Assembly: GCF_017308975.1 (NCBI RefSeq)
Contig: NZ_JADWPD010000012.1
Location: forward strand, 180,409-244,408
From: Amycolatopsis sp. MtRt-6
GTDB taxonomy: Bacteria > Actinomycetota > Actinomycetes > Mycobacteriales > Pseudonocardiaceae
Length of the DNA: 64,000 nucleotides
Direction of reading: 5' to 3'
A program made the translations under genes and the position numbers. The notes beneath the pieces are model-generated. The model searched no databases, had not been told where the DNA came from, and was given only the letters and a program-made list of their open reading frames with translations. Of this stretch, positions 10,199 through 19,044 are shown in pieces; the stretch's first letter is position 1; each line of letters begins with the position of its first letter.

Positions 10199-11410
10199 GT
10201 GACGTCGGCCGATCCGCAGGAGTTCTTCGCGCTGTTCGCCGCCGAGCGGCGGCCGGACCCGTACCCGCACTACCGGCGGTGGCGGGAGAGCCGGCCGGTG
10301 GCGGCCTTGGCGGACCGGATGTTCGCGGTCAGCGGCCTCGCCGAGGCCACACAGGTGCTGCGCGACCCGGCGTTCGGGCACCCCGAGCCCGAGTACCTGG
10401 ATCCGGCGGACCGCCTCCCGGACCAGCCGGTCGACGAGTCGGGACGCGTGGTCCGGGCGTTCCTCTCGCTCAACCCGCCGGACCACACCCGCCTGCGGCG
10501 GCTGGTGGCGAAGGCGTTCACACCGCGGATGGTCGAGCAGCTGGCGCCGCGCATCGAGGAGATCACCGCGTCGCTCATCGACCGCGCGCCGGCCGGGTTC
10601 GACCTGATGACGGCTCTCGCGAAGCCGTTGCCGGTCGAGGTGATCGCGGAGCTCCTCGGCGTGCCGCTGGACGACCGCGAGCGGTTCGCGGAATGGTCGC
10701 ACGCGATGGCGCGGGCCCTGGACCCGCAGTTCCTGCAGCCCCCGGGGACGATCGAACCGGCGGTCAAGGCCCGGCAGTCGTTCGTCGGGTACTTCCGTTC
10801 GCTGGCGGCCGAGCGGCGGCGTGAGCCGGGGGACGACCTGCTGTCGGCCCTGGTCGCGGTGTCGGACGCGGGTGACGTGCTCAGCGAGGGCGAGCTGCTG
10901 GTGACGTTGACGCTCCTGCTGATCGCCGGCCACGAAACGACGACCAACCTGATCGGCAACGGGGTCTTGGCGCTGCTGCGCGGCCCGGACGGCCTGAAGC
11001 CGCTCGGCACGGACGGCGAGCACGCGGCGCGGGTGGTGGAAGAGGTGCTGCGCTACGACTCGCCGGCCCAGCTGACGGCCCGCACGGCCCTGCGCGACAC
11101 GACACTGGGCGAGCTGACGGTCCCGGCGGGCAGCCAGCTGATCATCATGATCGGAGCGGCCAACCGCGACCCGGCAACGGGCCCGGCCCCGGAAACGTTC
11201 GACCCGGCCCGCGAGCCGGGCCGGCACCTGGCGTTCGGCCAGGGTATCCACTTCTGCCTGGGAGCGCCGCTGGCCCGGTTGGAAGCCCGCATCGCGTTCC
11301 GCGAACTGGCCCGCCGCCGCCCGGACCTGGCGCAGGCTGGCACCCCGGAGTGGAACCCGACCACGACCCTGCGCGGCCTGTCGACCCTCCCGGTGACGAG
11401 CGGCGGTTAG
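10199..11410 (+). CDS. Cytochrome P450 (CYP105/107-like bacterial class)
   Basis: Soluble P450 of 403 residues. The oxygen-binding I helix has AGHETT (residues 243-248), the ExxR pair is EEVLR, and the haem loop FGQGIHFCLG carries the thiolate ligand C353. It needs an external ferredoxin and reductase; neither is next to it. The substrate cannot be read from sequence. I choose the GTG at 10199 because GGGGGAG sits at correct spacing; a TTG at 10193 lies too close to it. It stands alone between the secA1 terminator and a gene on the other strand, so it is probably a self-contained transcription unit. Confidence 0.9.
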   Translation: MTSADPQEFFALFAAERRPDPYPHYRRWRESRPVAALADRMFAVSGLAEATQVLRDPAFGHPEPEYLDPADRLPDQPVDESGRVVRAFLSLNPPDHTRLRRLVAKAFTPRMVEQLAPRIEEITASLIDRAPAGFDLMTALAKPLPVEVIAELLGVPLDDRERFAEWSHAMARALDPQFLQPPGTIEPAVKARQSFVGYFRSLAAERRREPGDDLLSALVAVSDAGDVLSEGELLVTLTLLLIAGHETTTNLIGNGVLALLRGPDGLKPLGTDGEHAARVVEEVLRYDSPAQLTARTALRDTTLGELTVPAGSQLIIMIGAANRDPATGPAPETFDPAREPGRHLAFGQGIHFCLGAPLARLEARIAFRELARRRPDLAQAGTPEWNPTTTLRGLSTLPVTSGG

Positions 11411-11615
11411 GACGCCCCGCCGGTTGGGGTGAGCCGCGCGGAAGGTGCCATCGCCGCTCGGGCGGGCGGTGGAGGCGAGCGCTTCCGGGCTGCCGGTATG
11501 CGGGCCGGGGCGTGCCGCCAGTGCCACCCGCTCGGCCAGGCGGCGGAAGCGCGAGAGCACCCCGGCCGCCGGCCGTCGGGAGGCGTCGGTGGTGAGCGGC
11601 CCCCTCCGTCGCACC

Positions 11616-12071
11616 TCACGCCGCCCGCCGGTTCGGTTTTGCCGGCTGCTGTGGCTTCAACAGCGCGAAACGCTCGCACCGCCAGCCCGTCGGCGTGCGG
11701 GTGAAGCGGGCCGCCAGCGCGAACGACCGGTCGTCCGCCGCCACCCGGGCGCACGCCTCGACCACGTCCGGTGCCGGGGCGCACGTGTGGATCGTCTGCG
11801 TCCGGTGGCGTGGCCGCGTCCGGCGTGGCCCGCTGAGACCCGCGTACACCTCCGGTGCCACCAGTGCGCGGACCTGCGCCGCCGGGCGACGGCCGTCGTA
11901 CGCCTCCAGCAGCATGTTCAGCAGGCGGCCCACCTCGTCCGCTTCGAGCTGTCTCGGCGCCGGGCACCGCGAGCCGCGTCGGTGCTCGTGCGGCGTCACC
12001 TCCGCCGGGCCGTTCGCCCGGCGCGGCGCCTCGAAGTCGGCCAGCGTCCGCAACCGATGTTCCTCGATCAT
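11616..12071 (-). CDS. Rv3235-like protein (DUF6459)
   Basis: Small basic protein of 151 residues, no signal peptide or membrane segment. The conserved part runs from about residue 45 to the end and includes the motif RRPAAQVRALVAPEVYAGL and the C-terminal VVEACARVAADDRSFALAARF. The family is actinobacteria-specific and of unknown function, usually found near secA and the mtrAB cluster, as here. The ATG at 12071 has GGAGG seven bases upstream; a longer frame from 12224 is unlikely. The 200 bases between its end and the P450 hold no clear gene. Confidence 0.75.
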   Translation of the reverse strand: MIEEHRLRTLADFEAPRRANGPAEVTPHEHRRGSRCPAPRQLEADEVGRLLNMLLEAYDGRRPAAQVRALVAPEVYAGLSGPRRTRPRHRTQTIHTCAPAPDVVEACARVAADDRSFALAARFTRTPTGWRCERFALLKPQQPAKPNRRAA

Positions 12072-12241
12072 TTCCTGCCCTCCTGACTCGGCATTCGCTT
12101 GGAGGTGGGAACGGGCCGAAAAGGACATCGGAATCGCACGATTCGGGCGAGAACCGCCGAAGCCGTGGATTACCGGCAGCCGATGCGGTAATGCCGACCG
12201 GCAGAGTTGCGCTCTGCGAGACACCGCGTCGCCGCCCCGGC

Positions 12242-12247
12242 TATGGT
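12242..12247 (+). promoter_or_regulatory. -10 hexamer TATGGT of leaderless HAD gene
   Basis: TATGGT ends seven bases before the GTG at 12255. That spacing puts the transcript start on the start codon. The same arrangement recurs before several other genes in the window. Confidence 0.5.
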
Positions 12248-12254
12248 GTGCCGG

Positions 12255-12641
12255 GTGCTGAAAGGGTTATTGGTCGATTTCGCCGGAGTTCTCACCGATC
12301 CCGACGCCGGCCGGTTCTACGATTACCTGGCGGCCGCGCGCGAGCGCGGCGTCCGCACCGCGCTGCTGTCCAACGCCCCCGGGGCGTCGGACGAGGTCAA
12401 GAACACGATGTTCGACTATTTCGACGCTCTGGTGTTTTCCGGCGAGGTCGGCGTGGCGAAGCCGGACCCGGCGGTCTACCTGATCGCGGCCGACCGGCTC
12501 GGGCTGCCCGCGACGCACTGCGCGGTCGTCGACGACTCCGCGACGAACATCCGCGGCGCCGTCCAGGCGGGCATGGTCGGGGTGCACCACCGGTCGGTCA
12601 GCGAGACGCTCGACGAGCTCGCCGCGCTGTTCCCGGGATAA
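12255..12641 (+). CDS. HAD-superfamily hydrolase
   Basis: Protein of 128 residues with the HAD fold reduced to its core. Motif I is DFAGVLTD, where the second Asp of the usual DxDxT is replaced by Gly; motif II is LLSNA; the lysine is in VGVAKPDPAVY; motif III is VVDDS. The first Asp nucleophile is kept, but the missing general acid suggests weak or altered phosphatase activity. Usual HAD phosphatases are about 200 residues with a cap domain, absent here. In-frame ATG 12243 is possible, but GTG 12255 fits the -10 spacing. It converges on the TrmH gene with three bases between stops. Confidence 0.8.
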   Translation: MLKGLLVDFAGVLTDPDAGRFYDYLAAARERGVRTALLSNAPGASDEVKNTMFDYFDALVFSGEVGVAKPDPAVYLIAADRLGLPATHCAVVDDSATNIRGAVQAGMVGVHHRSVSETLDELAALFPG

Positions 12642-12644
12642 GGC

Positions 12645-13406
12645 TCAGCGGGCGCGGCGGACCAGCTCGAACGACAGCACCGCGGCGGCGGCCGAGACGT
12701 TCAGCGACTCGACGTCACCCGGCATCGGGATCGACAGCCACTCCGTGACGAGCTCGCCGACCTCCGGCCCGACCCCGGCCGTCTCGCCGCCGAGGACGAA
12801 CGCCGCGCGCTGCGGCAGGTCGACGTCGAACACCGTGGTGCGCGCCGACGCGCCCAGCGCGTAGAGCCCGTAGCCGGCTTCGGTGAGCAGCTCCGCTGCC
12901 TCGCGGGCCGAGCCGCAGCGCAGCACCGGCGCGCGGAACGCCACCCCCGCCGACGACTTGACCACCAGCGGGTCGAGCGCGGCGACCCCGCGCCGCGGCA
13001 CGATCACGCCGTCCAGCCCGGCCGCGGTCGCGGTCCGCAGGATCATGCCGACGTTCGCGGGTGTGGTGATGCCGTCCAGCAGCAGCACCCGCGACGGCGG
13101 CCGCCGGTCGGCCAGCGCCGCGGCGAGCGCTCGCATCCGCGGCGCGACGACGTCGGCGAGCACGCCCTGGTCCTGCTTGCCGTTGCCGGCGAGGACCTTG
13201 ACCCGGTGGGCGCTGGCGCGCTGCACCGGCACACCGGCCGCCTTCGCCGCGCGCTGGATCTCGGCCGCGCCGGGGCCGCGGGCGGTGTCGGCCAGGATCA
13301 CCTTGTCCACGCGCAGGCCGTCGTCCGCCAGTGCCTCGAGCACCGGCTTCCGGCCGTACACGGTCAGGAAGCGGTCCTTCGGCGAGATTGTCGACTCATC
13401 ACCCAC
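12645..13406 (-). CDS. TrmH/SpoU-family RNA 2'-O-methyltransferase
   Basis: SPOUT-class methyltransferase of 253 residues. The N-terminal RNA-binding (SpoU_sub_bind) domain starts FLTVYGRKPVLEAL. The catalytic knot has the motifs TPANVGMILRTATA, FVLGGETAGVGPEV and SIPMPGDVESLNVSAAAAV that bind S-adenosylmethionine. The likely target is a ribose in rRNA or tRNA; which one is not visible. The frame stays open to 13442, but that start would overlap the divergent neighbour, so the GTG at 13406 is preferred. Confidence 0.88.
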   Translation of the reverse strand: MGDESTISPKDRFLTVYGRKPVLEALADDGLRVDKVILADTARGPGAAEIQRAAKAAGVPVQRASAHRVKVLAGNGKQDQGVLADVVAPRMRALAAALADRRPPSRVLLLDGITTPANVGMILRTATAAGLDGVIVPRRGVAALDPLVVKSSAGVAFRAPVLRCGSAREAAELLTEAGYGLYALGASARTTVFDVDLPQRAAFVLGGETAGVGPEVGELVTEWLSIPMPGDVESLNVSAAAAVLSFELVRRAR

Positions 13407-13440
13407 ACCCGGAAGTCTCGCATCATGAAAGGATCGGCCC

Positions 13441-14847
13441 ATGCCCGACCGCCTTTCCGCGCTGGACGCCTCGTTCCTCTACGTCGAGGACCACGCGACC
13501 CCGATGCACGTCGGCGGCGTGGCGATCTTCGAGCGGCCGCCTTCCGGGTTCGGCTACTCGCAGCTGGTCGACCTCATCGGCGGGCGGCTGGCGTACCTGC
13601 CGCGCTACCGGCAGCGCGTGCTGGAGGTGCCGGGCCACCTGGCGCGGCCGGTGTGGGTGGACGACGTCGACTTCGACCTCAACTACCACGTCCGGCGGTC
13701 GGCGCTGCCCCAGCCGGGCAGCGACGAGCAGCTGTTCGACCTGGTCGCGCGCCTGATGTCGCGCCGGCTGGCGCCGGAGCGGCCGCTCTGGGAGGCGTAC
13801 TTCATCGAAGGGCTGGCGGGCGACCGGGTGGCGCTGGTCACCAAGACCCATCAGTCCGTTGTGGACGGTGTCGGCACGATCGATCTCGGGCAGATCGTCC
13901 TCGACCCGGCGCCGGCCGAGCCGGAGCCGTTCGAGGACATCTGGACACCGCGCCGCGAGCCGAGCCGCGCCCAGCTGGTCATGGACGCCATCAGCGAGGG
14001 CGTCCAGCGGCCGGGCGAGGTCGTGGAGAACGTCCGGTCCGCGGCGAACGACGCGGTCGCGGCGGCGGGCAAGTTCGCCGAGACGCTCGGCGGGGTGGCG
14101 TCGACGCTGCGCACGCTGGTCAGCCCGGCGCCGTCCGGGCCGCTGAACGTGCGGGTCTCGGGCGGTCGCGTGTTCGCCGTGGTCCGCACGCGGCTGGAGG
14201 ACTTCCGCAAGATCCGCGCGGCACACGGCGGCACGGTCAACGACGTCGTCCTCGCGGCCATCACGGGCGCGCTGCGCGAATGGCTGCTTTCGCGCGAGGT
14301 CCAGTTGACGCCGAACACGACGATCCGCGCGCTGGTGCCGCTGGCGGTCCGCGACGCCGAGACGCCCGGGTACTCGACGCCGGGCCTGGTCGGCAACCAG
14401 GTGGCGGCGTACCTGGTGGACCTGCCGGTGGGCGAGCCGAACCCGGTCCTGCGGATGCAGCACATCGGGCACGCGATGGCCGAGCACCTGGATTCGGGCC
14501 GCTCGGTGGCGGCCCGCGGGCTGCTCAAGGTCGGCGGCTTCGCCCCGGCTACGCTCCATTCGCTCGGCGCGCGAGCGGCGGGATCGCTGTCCGGGCGCAT
14601 CTTCAACGTCATGGTGACCAATTCACCGGGCCCCCAGGTGCCGATGTACGCGGGAGAGGCCAGACTGGTCGAGATGTTCCCGGTGATGCCGCTGATGCGC
14701 ACCCAGGCGCTGGCGATCGGCGTGACGTCGTACCACGGCGGCGTCTACTTCGGACTGAACGGCGACCGCAAGGCCGCGTTCGACGTCGATCTGGTCGCCG
14801 GGATGATCGAAGAGTCCTTGGAAGAGCTGAAGGGTGCGCACTGGTGA
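13441..14847 (+). CDS. Wax ester synthase/diacylglycerol acyltransferase-like protein
   Basis: WS/DGAT-family protein of 468 residues. The N-terminus SALDASFLYVEDHATPMHVG and the C-terminal domain with VTNSPGPQVPMY and SYHGGVYFGLNGD are typical. The active-site motif HHxxxDG reads HQSVVDG (H137-G143): the second histidine, considered important for catalysis, is glutamine. It may therefore be a weak or altered acyltransferase. Members of the family make triacylglycerol or wax esters in the cytoplasm at lipid bodies. AAAGGA precedes the ATG. The stop overlaps the next start (GTGA), so the downstream gene is co-translated. Confidence 0.85.
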   Translation: MPDRLSALDASFLYVEDHATPMHVGGVAIFERPPSGFGYSQLVDLIGGRLAYLPRYRQRVLEVPGHLARPVWVDDVDFDLNYHVRRSALPQPGSDEQLFDLVARLMSRRLAPERPLWEAYFIEGLAGDRVALVTKTHQSVVDGVGTIDLGQIVLDPAPAEPEPFEDIWTPRREPSRAQLVMDAISEGVQRPGEVVENVRSAANDAVAAAGKFAETLGGVASTLRTLVSPAPSGPLNVRVSGGRVFAVVRTRLEDFRKIRAAHGGTVNDVVLAAITGALREWLLSREVQLTPNTTIRALVPLAVRDAETPGYSTPGLVGNQVAAYLVDLPVGEPNPVLRMQHIGHAMAEHLDSGRSVAARGLLKVGGFAPATLHSLGARAAGSLSGRIFNVMVTNSPGPQVPMYAGEARLVEMFPVMPLMRTQALAIGVTSYHGGVYFGLNGDRKAAFDVDLVAGMIEESLEELKGAHW

Positions 14848-15335
14848 GGGTCTATCTGCCTGCGACCATCGCGATGCTTCGCGACCTCGAGTCATCGGGG
14901 GAGTTCCGTGCCCGCAGCGGCACGGCGTTCGCGCTGACGCCGGCGTTGCGCGAGGCGTACGTGAGCGGGTCCGACGAGGAGCTGGAGTACGCGGCGCTGC
15001 TGGACGCGGCCCGGGCGTCGCTGCGCCTGATCGCGGCGGAGGAGAAGGGTGAGCCGCGCCGGGTGGTGGTCTCGGCGGACGTGGAGGGCGTGACGCTGCG
15101 CCCGGACCTGGACGCCCCGGTGGTCCGCATCGGCGGCCCGATCCCGCTGTCGGCGGTGGCGGCGATCCACGTGGACGCCCCGGAGGCGGCGGAGGCGGTG
15201 GCCGCGGCGGCGGCGGTGATCGACGCGGCGGACCTGGGCGACCCGGACGCGGAGTTCACGTTGGGGGACGCGGAGGACCACGAGCTGGCTTGGTACGCGC
15301 CGCAGGAGCTGCCGTTCTTCCTGGAGCTGCTCTGA
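14844..15335 (+). CDS. Uncharacterised DUF6912-like protein
   Basis: Acidic protein of 163 residues without signal peptide or membrane segments. It begins MRVYLPATIAMLRDL, has an alanine/glutamate-rich helical middle and ends HELAWYAPQELPFFLELL. The start overlaps the acyltransferase stop by four bases, so the two are one operon. I recognise the family as an actinobacterial protein of unknown function that often sits beside WS/DGAT genes; no catalytic motif is visible. Confidence 0.75.
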   Translation: MRVYLPATIAMLRDLESSGEFRARSGTAFALTPALREAYVSGSDEELEYAALLDAARASLRLIAAEEKGEPRRVVVSADVEGVTLRPDLDAPVVRIGGPIPLSAVAAIHVDAPEAAEAVAAAAAVIDAADLGDPDAEFTLGDAEDHELAWYAPQELPFFLELL

Positions 15336-15346
15336 GCAGCCGGTGA

Positions 15347-16093
15347 CTATCCCACCTCGCCCGCCGACGGCGGCTGGACGTCGACCGGGCTGCCCCAGTC
15401 CGAATAACGCGTGGTGATGCGGGCTTCCGAACCCGGCAGGATCGGCGAGAGGTCCAGCACGACCTGCAGCGGCCGGTGCGTTTCGTCGAGCCACAGCTCC
15501 ACCGGGAACTTCCCGCCCACCCGGCCCGCCGCGTCCGGCGGTAGCCCCGCCGGCAGGTCGGTGCCCAGCCGGGCCAGCTCCAGGTCGACGCGGTAGTGCT
15601 CGGCCGGCACGCCGCCCAGGTTCGTGCGCTCGGCCGCGACGATCGTGCCCGCCGTCCGGATCCCGGCCAGCGTGTGCGCCGGGTCGTTCTGCTCCGCCAG
15701 CTGCGTCAGGCTGCCGCCGAGGACCTGGGAAAACGAATCCGTACCGTCGGCCGCGACCACCACCCACGGCTTGCCCGCCTCGTCGCGCGAACCTTCCGGC
15801 AGCTTCGCGTACAGCTTCCCGGCCACCAGCCGCAGCTCCACCGGCTCGCCGATGAAGTCCGTCGTCATCACCTGGGCCGTCCCACCGGCGCCGAACCGCG
15901 CCTGGCCCTGCCCCTTCGACCGGACCGAGCCGACCGCGACGTCCGTGGCGAACTTCGCCGAGCCGCCGTTCGTCGTGGCCGCCGTGGCGGCGTCGGCCAG
16001 CGCTCGCGCGTCCTCGAACGCCGGGCGCGGCGGTGGGTCGGAGCAGGCGCCCGCGAGCAAGGCGAACAGCAGCACCACGGCGGCTTTGCGCAT
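15347..16093 (-). CDS. LppX/LprAFG-family lipoprotein, copy 1
   Basis: Lipoprotein of 248 residues. The signal peptide ends with lipobox LLAGAC (C17). The mature part has the LppX/LprAFG half-barrel pattern, with FATDVAVGSVRSKGQGQARF and ending TTRYSDWGSPVDVQPP. In mycobacteria LprG and LppX carry triacylated lipids in the periplasm. It is a clear paralogue of the next gene upstream on the same strand, aligned along the whole length. Its ATG lies only 18 bases after a strong terminator of that neighbour, so its expression depends on readthrough or a promoter inside the hairpin region. Confidence 0.85.
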   Translation of the reverse strand: MRKAAVVLLFALLAGACSDPPPRPAFEDARALADAATAATTNGGSAKFATDVAVGSVRSKGQGQARFGAGGTAQVMTTDFIGEPVELRLVAGKLYAKLPEGSRDEAGKPWVVVAADGTDSFSQVLGGSLTQLAEQNDPAHTLAGIRTAGTIVAAERTNLGGVPAEHYRVDLELARLGTDLPAGLPPDAAGRVGGKFPVELWLDETHRPLQVVLDLSPILPGSEARITTRYSDWGSPVDVQPPSAGEVG

Positions 16094-16110
16094 GGCGCCA
16101 ACAAAAACAC

Positions 16111-16147
16111 AGCGGCTCCCCCGATCTCGTTCGGGGGAGCCGCCGCT
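16111..16147 (-). terminator. Intrinsic terminator between the two lipoprotein genes
   Basis: A stem of 12-14 pairs (16111-16124 with 16131-16147) with loop TCTCGT, followed on the minus strand by GTGTTTTTGT. It is one of the few hairpins here with a real T run. It ends transcription of the upstream lipoprotein gene. Confidence 0.8.
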
Positions 16148-16163
16148 ACTGTGCGTCGTCCGG

Positions 16164-17057
16164 TCAGCGACCGGCCTTCTTGATCAGCTCGCCGAGGTCG
16201 ACGACCTGGTCGGCGGGCGGGGCCGCGACGTCGACCTGGGTGCCCCAGTCGGTGTACTTCATGGTGAACTTCGCGTCGGTGCCGCCCGGCGCGCCCAGTG
16301 CCTGCATCATCGGGCCCTGGTCCATGGTCACCTGCACGGGCAGGTTGTCCTTGTTCAGCCACAGCTCGGCCGGGAGCTTGATGTCCTTGCCCTTGAGCAT
16401 GTCGGTGAGCTTGTCGCGCGCCGCGGCCGGGACCTGGGCGGTGAACTGGTCGATGGCCTTGGCGACGTCGAGCTCCACCTTGTAGTGGTTGACCTTCTCG
16501 CCGTTCAGCTCGGTCTGGTCGGACGAGATGATCCGGCCCGTCTTGGAGATCTGGTCGAGCATCTTGCTCGGGTCGCTCTGCTCCGCCGACTGCGACAGCA
16601 TGCCGCCCATCGCCTGTGAGAGCGGGTCGGAGCCGTCGGCCGAGATCTTGGCCCACGCCTTGTCCGTGCCCATCTCCTTCTGGTCCGAGGCGGGCAGCTT
16701 GATGTACATGACCTTGTCGACCAGGCGCATCTCGGTGGTCTCGCCGCCGGCCGTGGTCGTCATCGAGAACTTGGTGTCCGTCTCTTCCATGGACATCGCG
16801 CCGCTCGCGGTCATGCTCTGACCGGCGGCGGAGCCCTCCATGGTGAATTTCGCCGACTTGGACTTCACGGTGCCCTGCTTCGACGCCGACGCCAGCTGGA
16901 TCGCGTCGGTGAACGGCGAAGCGAGGCCCTGCGACTGGGCCTGGGTCTGCTCGCCCGCAGCGGCTGGTTGGGCCGTGCCGGTGGTGGAGCCGCCGCTGCA
17001 CGCGGTCAGCGTGAGCACCAGCGCGGCGCCCGCGGCGACCAGGGTGGTCTTGCGCAT
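16164..17057 (-). CDS. LppX/LprAFG-family lipoprotein, copy 2
   Basis: Lipoprotein of 297 residues, with lipobox LTLTAC (C20) after an N-terminal signal. A Ser/Thr/Gln-rich spacer precedes the lipid-binding half-barrel domain, which ends FTMKYTDWGTQVDVAAPP, parallel to its shorter paralogue downstream. The likely role is lipid transport or retention at the outer face of the membrane, inferred from family. It has its own terminator at the 3' end. About 100 bases separate its start from the rsgA stop. Confidence 0.87.
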   Translation of the reverse strand: MRKTTLVAAGAALVLTLTACSGGSTTGTAQPAAAGEQTQAQSQGLASPFTDAIQLASASKQGTVKSKSAKFTMEGSAAGQSMTASGAMSMEETDTKFSMTTTAGGETTEMRLVDKVMYIKLPASDQKEMGTDKAWAKISADGSDPLSQAMGGMLSQSAEQSDPSKMLDQISKTGRIISSDQTELNGEKVNHYKVELDVAKAIDQFTAQVPAAARDKLTDMLKGKDIKLPAELWLNKDNLPVQVTMDQGPMMQALGAPGGTDAKFTMKYTDWGTQVDVAAPPADQVVDLGELIKKAGR

Positions 17058-17158
17058 TGAGTTCCCCTCAGGATCGGATCTTCCACTCGGGATATCGCCC
17101 GAACGGGCGAATGGTTACCGGTGGGACGGTGACGATCCGCAGTCGGTTCCCGGCGGCC

Positions 17159-18181
17159 TCAGGTCTCGGTGGCCCGGGTCACGTCGTGGCCGCCGCGGGA
17201 CGCCAGCAGGCGCCGCAGCGAAGCCAGCCGCTCGGGGCTCGCCTTCCCTTCGGTGACCACGTCGTCGAGCGCGCAATCCGGGTCTTCGGGCGCGCCCAGG
17301 TGCCCGCAGCCCGACGGGCACTCCTCGGCGGCTTCGGCGAACTCCTCGAAGGCGTCCACGATGTCGTCCGCGGTGACGTGGGCCAGCCCGAACGACCGCA
17401 CGCCGGGGGTGTCGATCACCCAGCCGCCGTCCGGCAGCGGCAGTGCCACGGCCGCGACGGACGTGTGCCGCCCCTTGCCGACCGCGCTCACCACTCCGGT
17501 GGCCAGCTCGGCGTCCGGCACCAGGCGGTTGACCAATGTCGACTTGCCGACACCGGAGTGTCCGACCAGCGCCGTCACGCGGTCCTTCAGCAGCTCGGCG
17601 AGGCCTTCGGGCTCCTCGTCGAAGCGGGTCACGATGGCCGGGACGTCGAGGCCCGCGTAGCCCGCCAGGAGCTCGTCCGGGCTGGCCAGGTCGGCCTTCG
17701 TGAGGCACAGGACCGGCTCGACGCCGCCCGCGTAGCAGGCGACGAGGCAGCGGTCGATGAAGCCGGTGCGCGGCGGCGGGTCGGCCAGCGCGGTGACGAT
17801 CAGCAGGCGCTCGGCGTTCGCGACGACCAGCCGTTCGTACGGGTCGGTGTCGTCGGCCGTGCGCAGCAGGGAACTGGTGCGGTCGTCGACCCGGACGATC
17901 CGGGCGAGGGTGTCCGGCTTGCCGGAGACGTCCCCGACGATGCCGACCCGGTCGCCGACGACCACCGGCGTCCGGCCCAGCTCGCGGGCCCGCATGGCCG
18001 TGACGACCCGGGCCGGATCGGCGTCGATCGCGCAGGTCCAGCGGCCGCGGTCCTTGCCGATGACCATGGCCGTGACGGCGTCGGCGTGCTCGGGACGGCG
18101 CTTGCTGCGGGGCCGGCTGCCCTTGCCCGGACGCACGCGGACGTCGGACTCGTCCAGCTTGCTCCAGTCGTTGCGCGCCAA
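17159..18181 (-). CDS. rsgA: Ribosome small-subunit-dependent GTPase RsgA
   Basis: Circularly permuted GTPase of 340 residues that assists late 30S maturation. An OB domain with an actinobacterial basic N-terminal extension comes first, then the motifs in permuted order: G4 LTKAD, G1 GHSGVGKSTLVN, G3 DTPGV. The C-terminal zinc knuckle uses C, C, H and C in CPSGCGHLG...DPDC. I start at TTG 18181, where GAGAGGA lies seven bases upstream; a longer frame from 18238 lacks a ribosome site. In Mycobacterium aroA lies between this gene and the SRAP gene; it is missing here. Confidence 0.93.
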   Translation of the reverse strand: MARNDWSKLDESDVRVRPGKGSRPRSKRRPEHADAVTAMVIGKDRGRWTCAIDADPARVVTAMRARELGRTPVVVGDRVGIVGDVSGKPDTLARIVRVDDRTSSLLRTADDTDPYERLVVANAERLLIVTALADPPPRTGFIDRCLVACYAGGVEPVLCLTKADLASPDELLAGYAGLDVPAIVTRFDEEPEGLAELLKDRVTALVGHSGVGKSTLVNRLVPDAELATGVVSAVGKGRHTSVAAVALPLPDGGWVIDTPGVRSFGLAHVTADDIVDAFEEFAEAAEECPSGCGHLGAPEDPDCALDDVVTEGKASPERLASLRRLLASRGGHDVTRATET

Positions 18182-18297
18182 ACCCGCCGTCCTCTCGTGT
18201 GCCGGTGCCCACCCGAATGATCCCATGTCGCTCGCCACGGCCCTGGCCTGCGTGTAACGATGGCGTCCCGGACGTATCGGGCACCAGGAGGTTGGTC

Positions 18298-19044
18298 ATG
18301 TGCGGGCGCTACGCCGCCACGAAGGATCCGGCGAAGCTGATCGAGGAGTTCGACGCGATCGACCTCACCGAAGGTCACGCGCGCGCCGACCACAACGTGG
18401 CGCCGACGAAGAACGTGGTCACGGTCGTGCAGCGGCACCCGCGTGACGAAGACGGCCAGATCCTCGAGGACGAGCCCGCCGAGCGCTCGCTGCGGATGAT
18501 GAAGTGGGGCCTGGTGCCGTTCTGGGCGAAGGACCCGTCGGTCGGCTCGCGGATGATCAACACGCGCGCCGAGACGGCCGCCGAGAAGCCCGCCTTCCGC
18601 CGCGCGCTGGTGTCGCGCCGCTGCCTGGTGCCGGCCGACGGCTGGTTCGAGTGGCGCCGCACGGGCAAGGAGAAGGAGCCGTTCTACATGACGGCGCGGG
18701 ATGATTCGTCGATCGCGTTCGGCGGGATCTGGGAGAGCTGGCGGCCGAAGGACGACGACGAGGCGTCGCCGCTGATCACGTTCTCGATCATCACGACCGA
18801 CGCGGCCGGGCAGCTCACCGACGTCCACCACCGGATGCCGCTGATCGTGCCGCGCGCGCACTGGGACGGCTGGCTGGACCCGGACCGCGAAGACGTCACC
18901 GACCTGCTGGTGCCGACTCCCGAGGACATCGTGGCTTCGCTGGAGCTGCGGCCGGTCTCGAGCCGGGTGAACAACGTCCGCAACAACGGGCCCGAGCTGC
19001 TGGAGCGGGTCGATCCGGCACACGAGAGCACCCTCTTCTCATGA
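18298..19044 (+). CDS. SRAP (YedK/HMCES-type) abasic-site protein
   Basis: Protein of 248 residues of the SOS-response-associated peptidase family, which shields abasic sites in single-stranded DNA by a thiazolidine crosslink to the N-terminal cysteine. The start must be the ATG at 18298 because C2 becomes the catalytic residue (MCGRY). Other key parts are visible: HNVAPT, INTRAET (the DNA-binding Asn), CLVPADGWFEW (the Glu) and VHHRMPLI (the His). GGAGG precedes the start. The next gene overlaps by four bases. It corresponds to Rv3226c. Confidence 0.93.
   Translation: MCGRYAATKDPAKLIEEFDAIDLTEGHARADHNVAPTKNVVTVVQRHPRDEDGQILEDEPAERSLRMMKWGLVPFWAKDPSVGSRMINTRAETAAEKPAFRRALVSRRCLVPADGWFEWRRTGKEKEPFYMTARDDSSIAFGGIWESWRPKDDDEASPLITFSIITTDAAGQLTDVHHRMPLIVPRAHWDGWLDPDREDVTDLLVPTPEDIVASLELRPVSSRVNNVRNNGPELLERVDPAHESTLFS

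Noticed and set aside
11411..11615. Small minus-strand gene starting near 11614
   Set aside because: It has no ribosome site, would run into the P450 gene, and the sequence has no recognisable family pattern.
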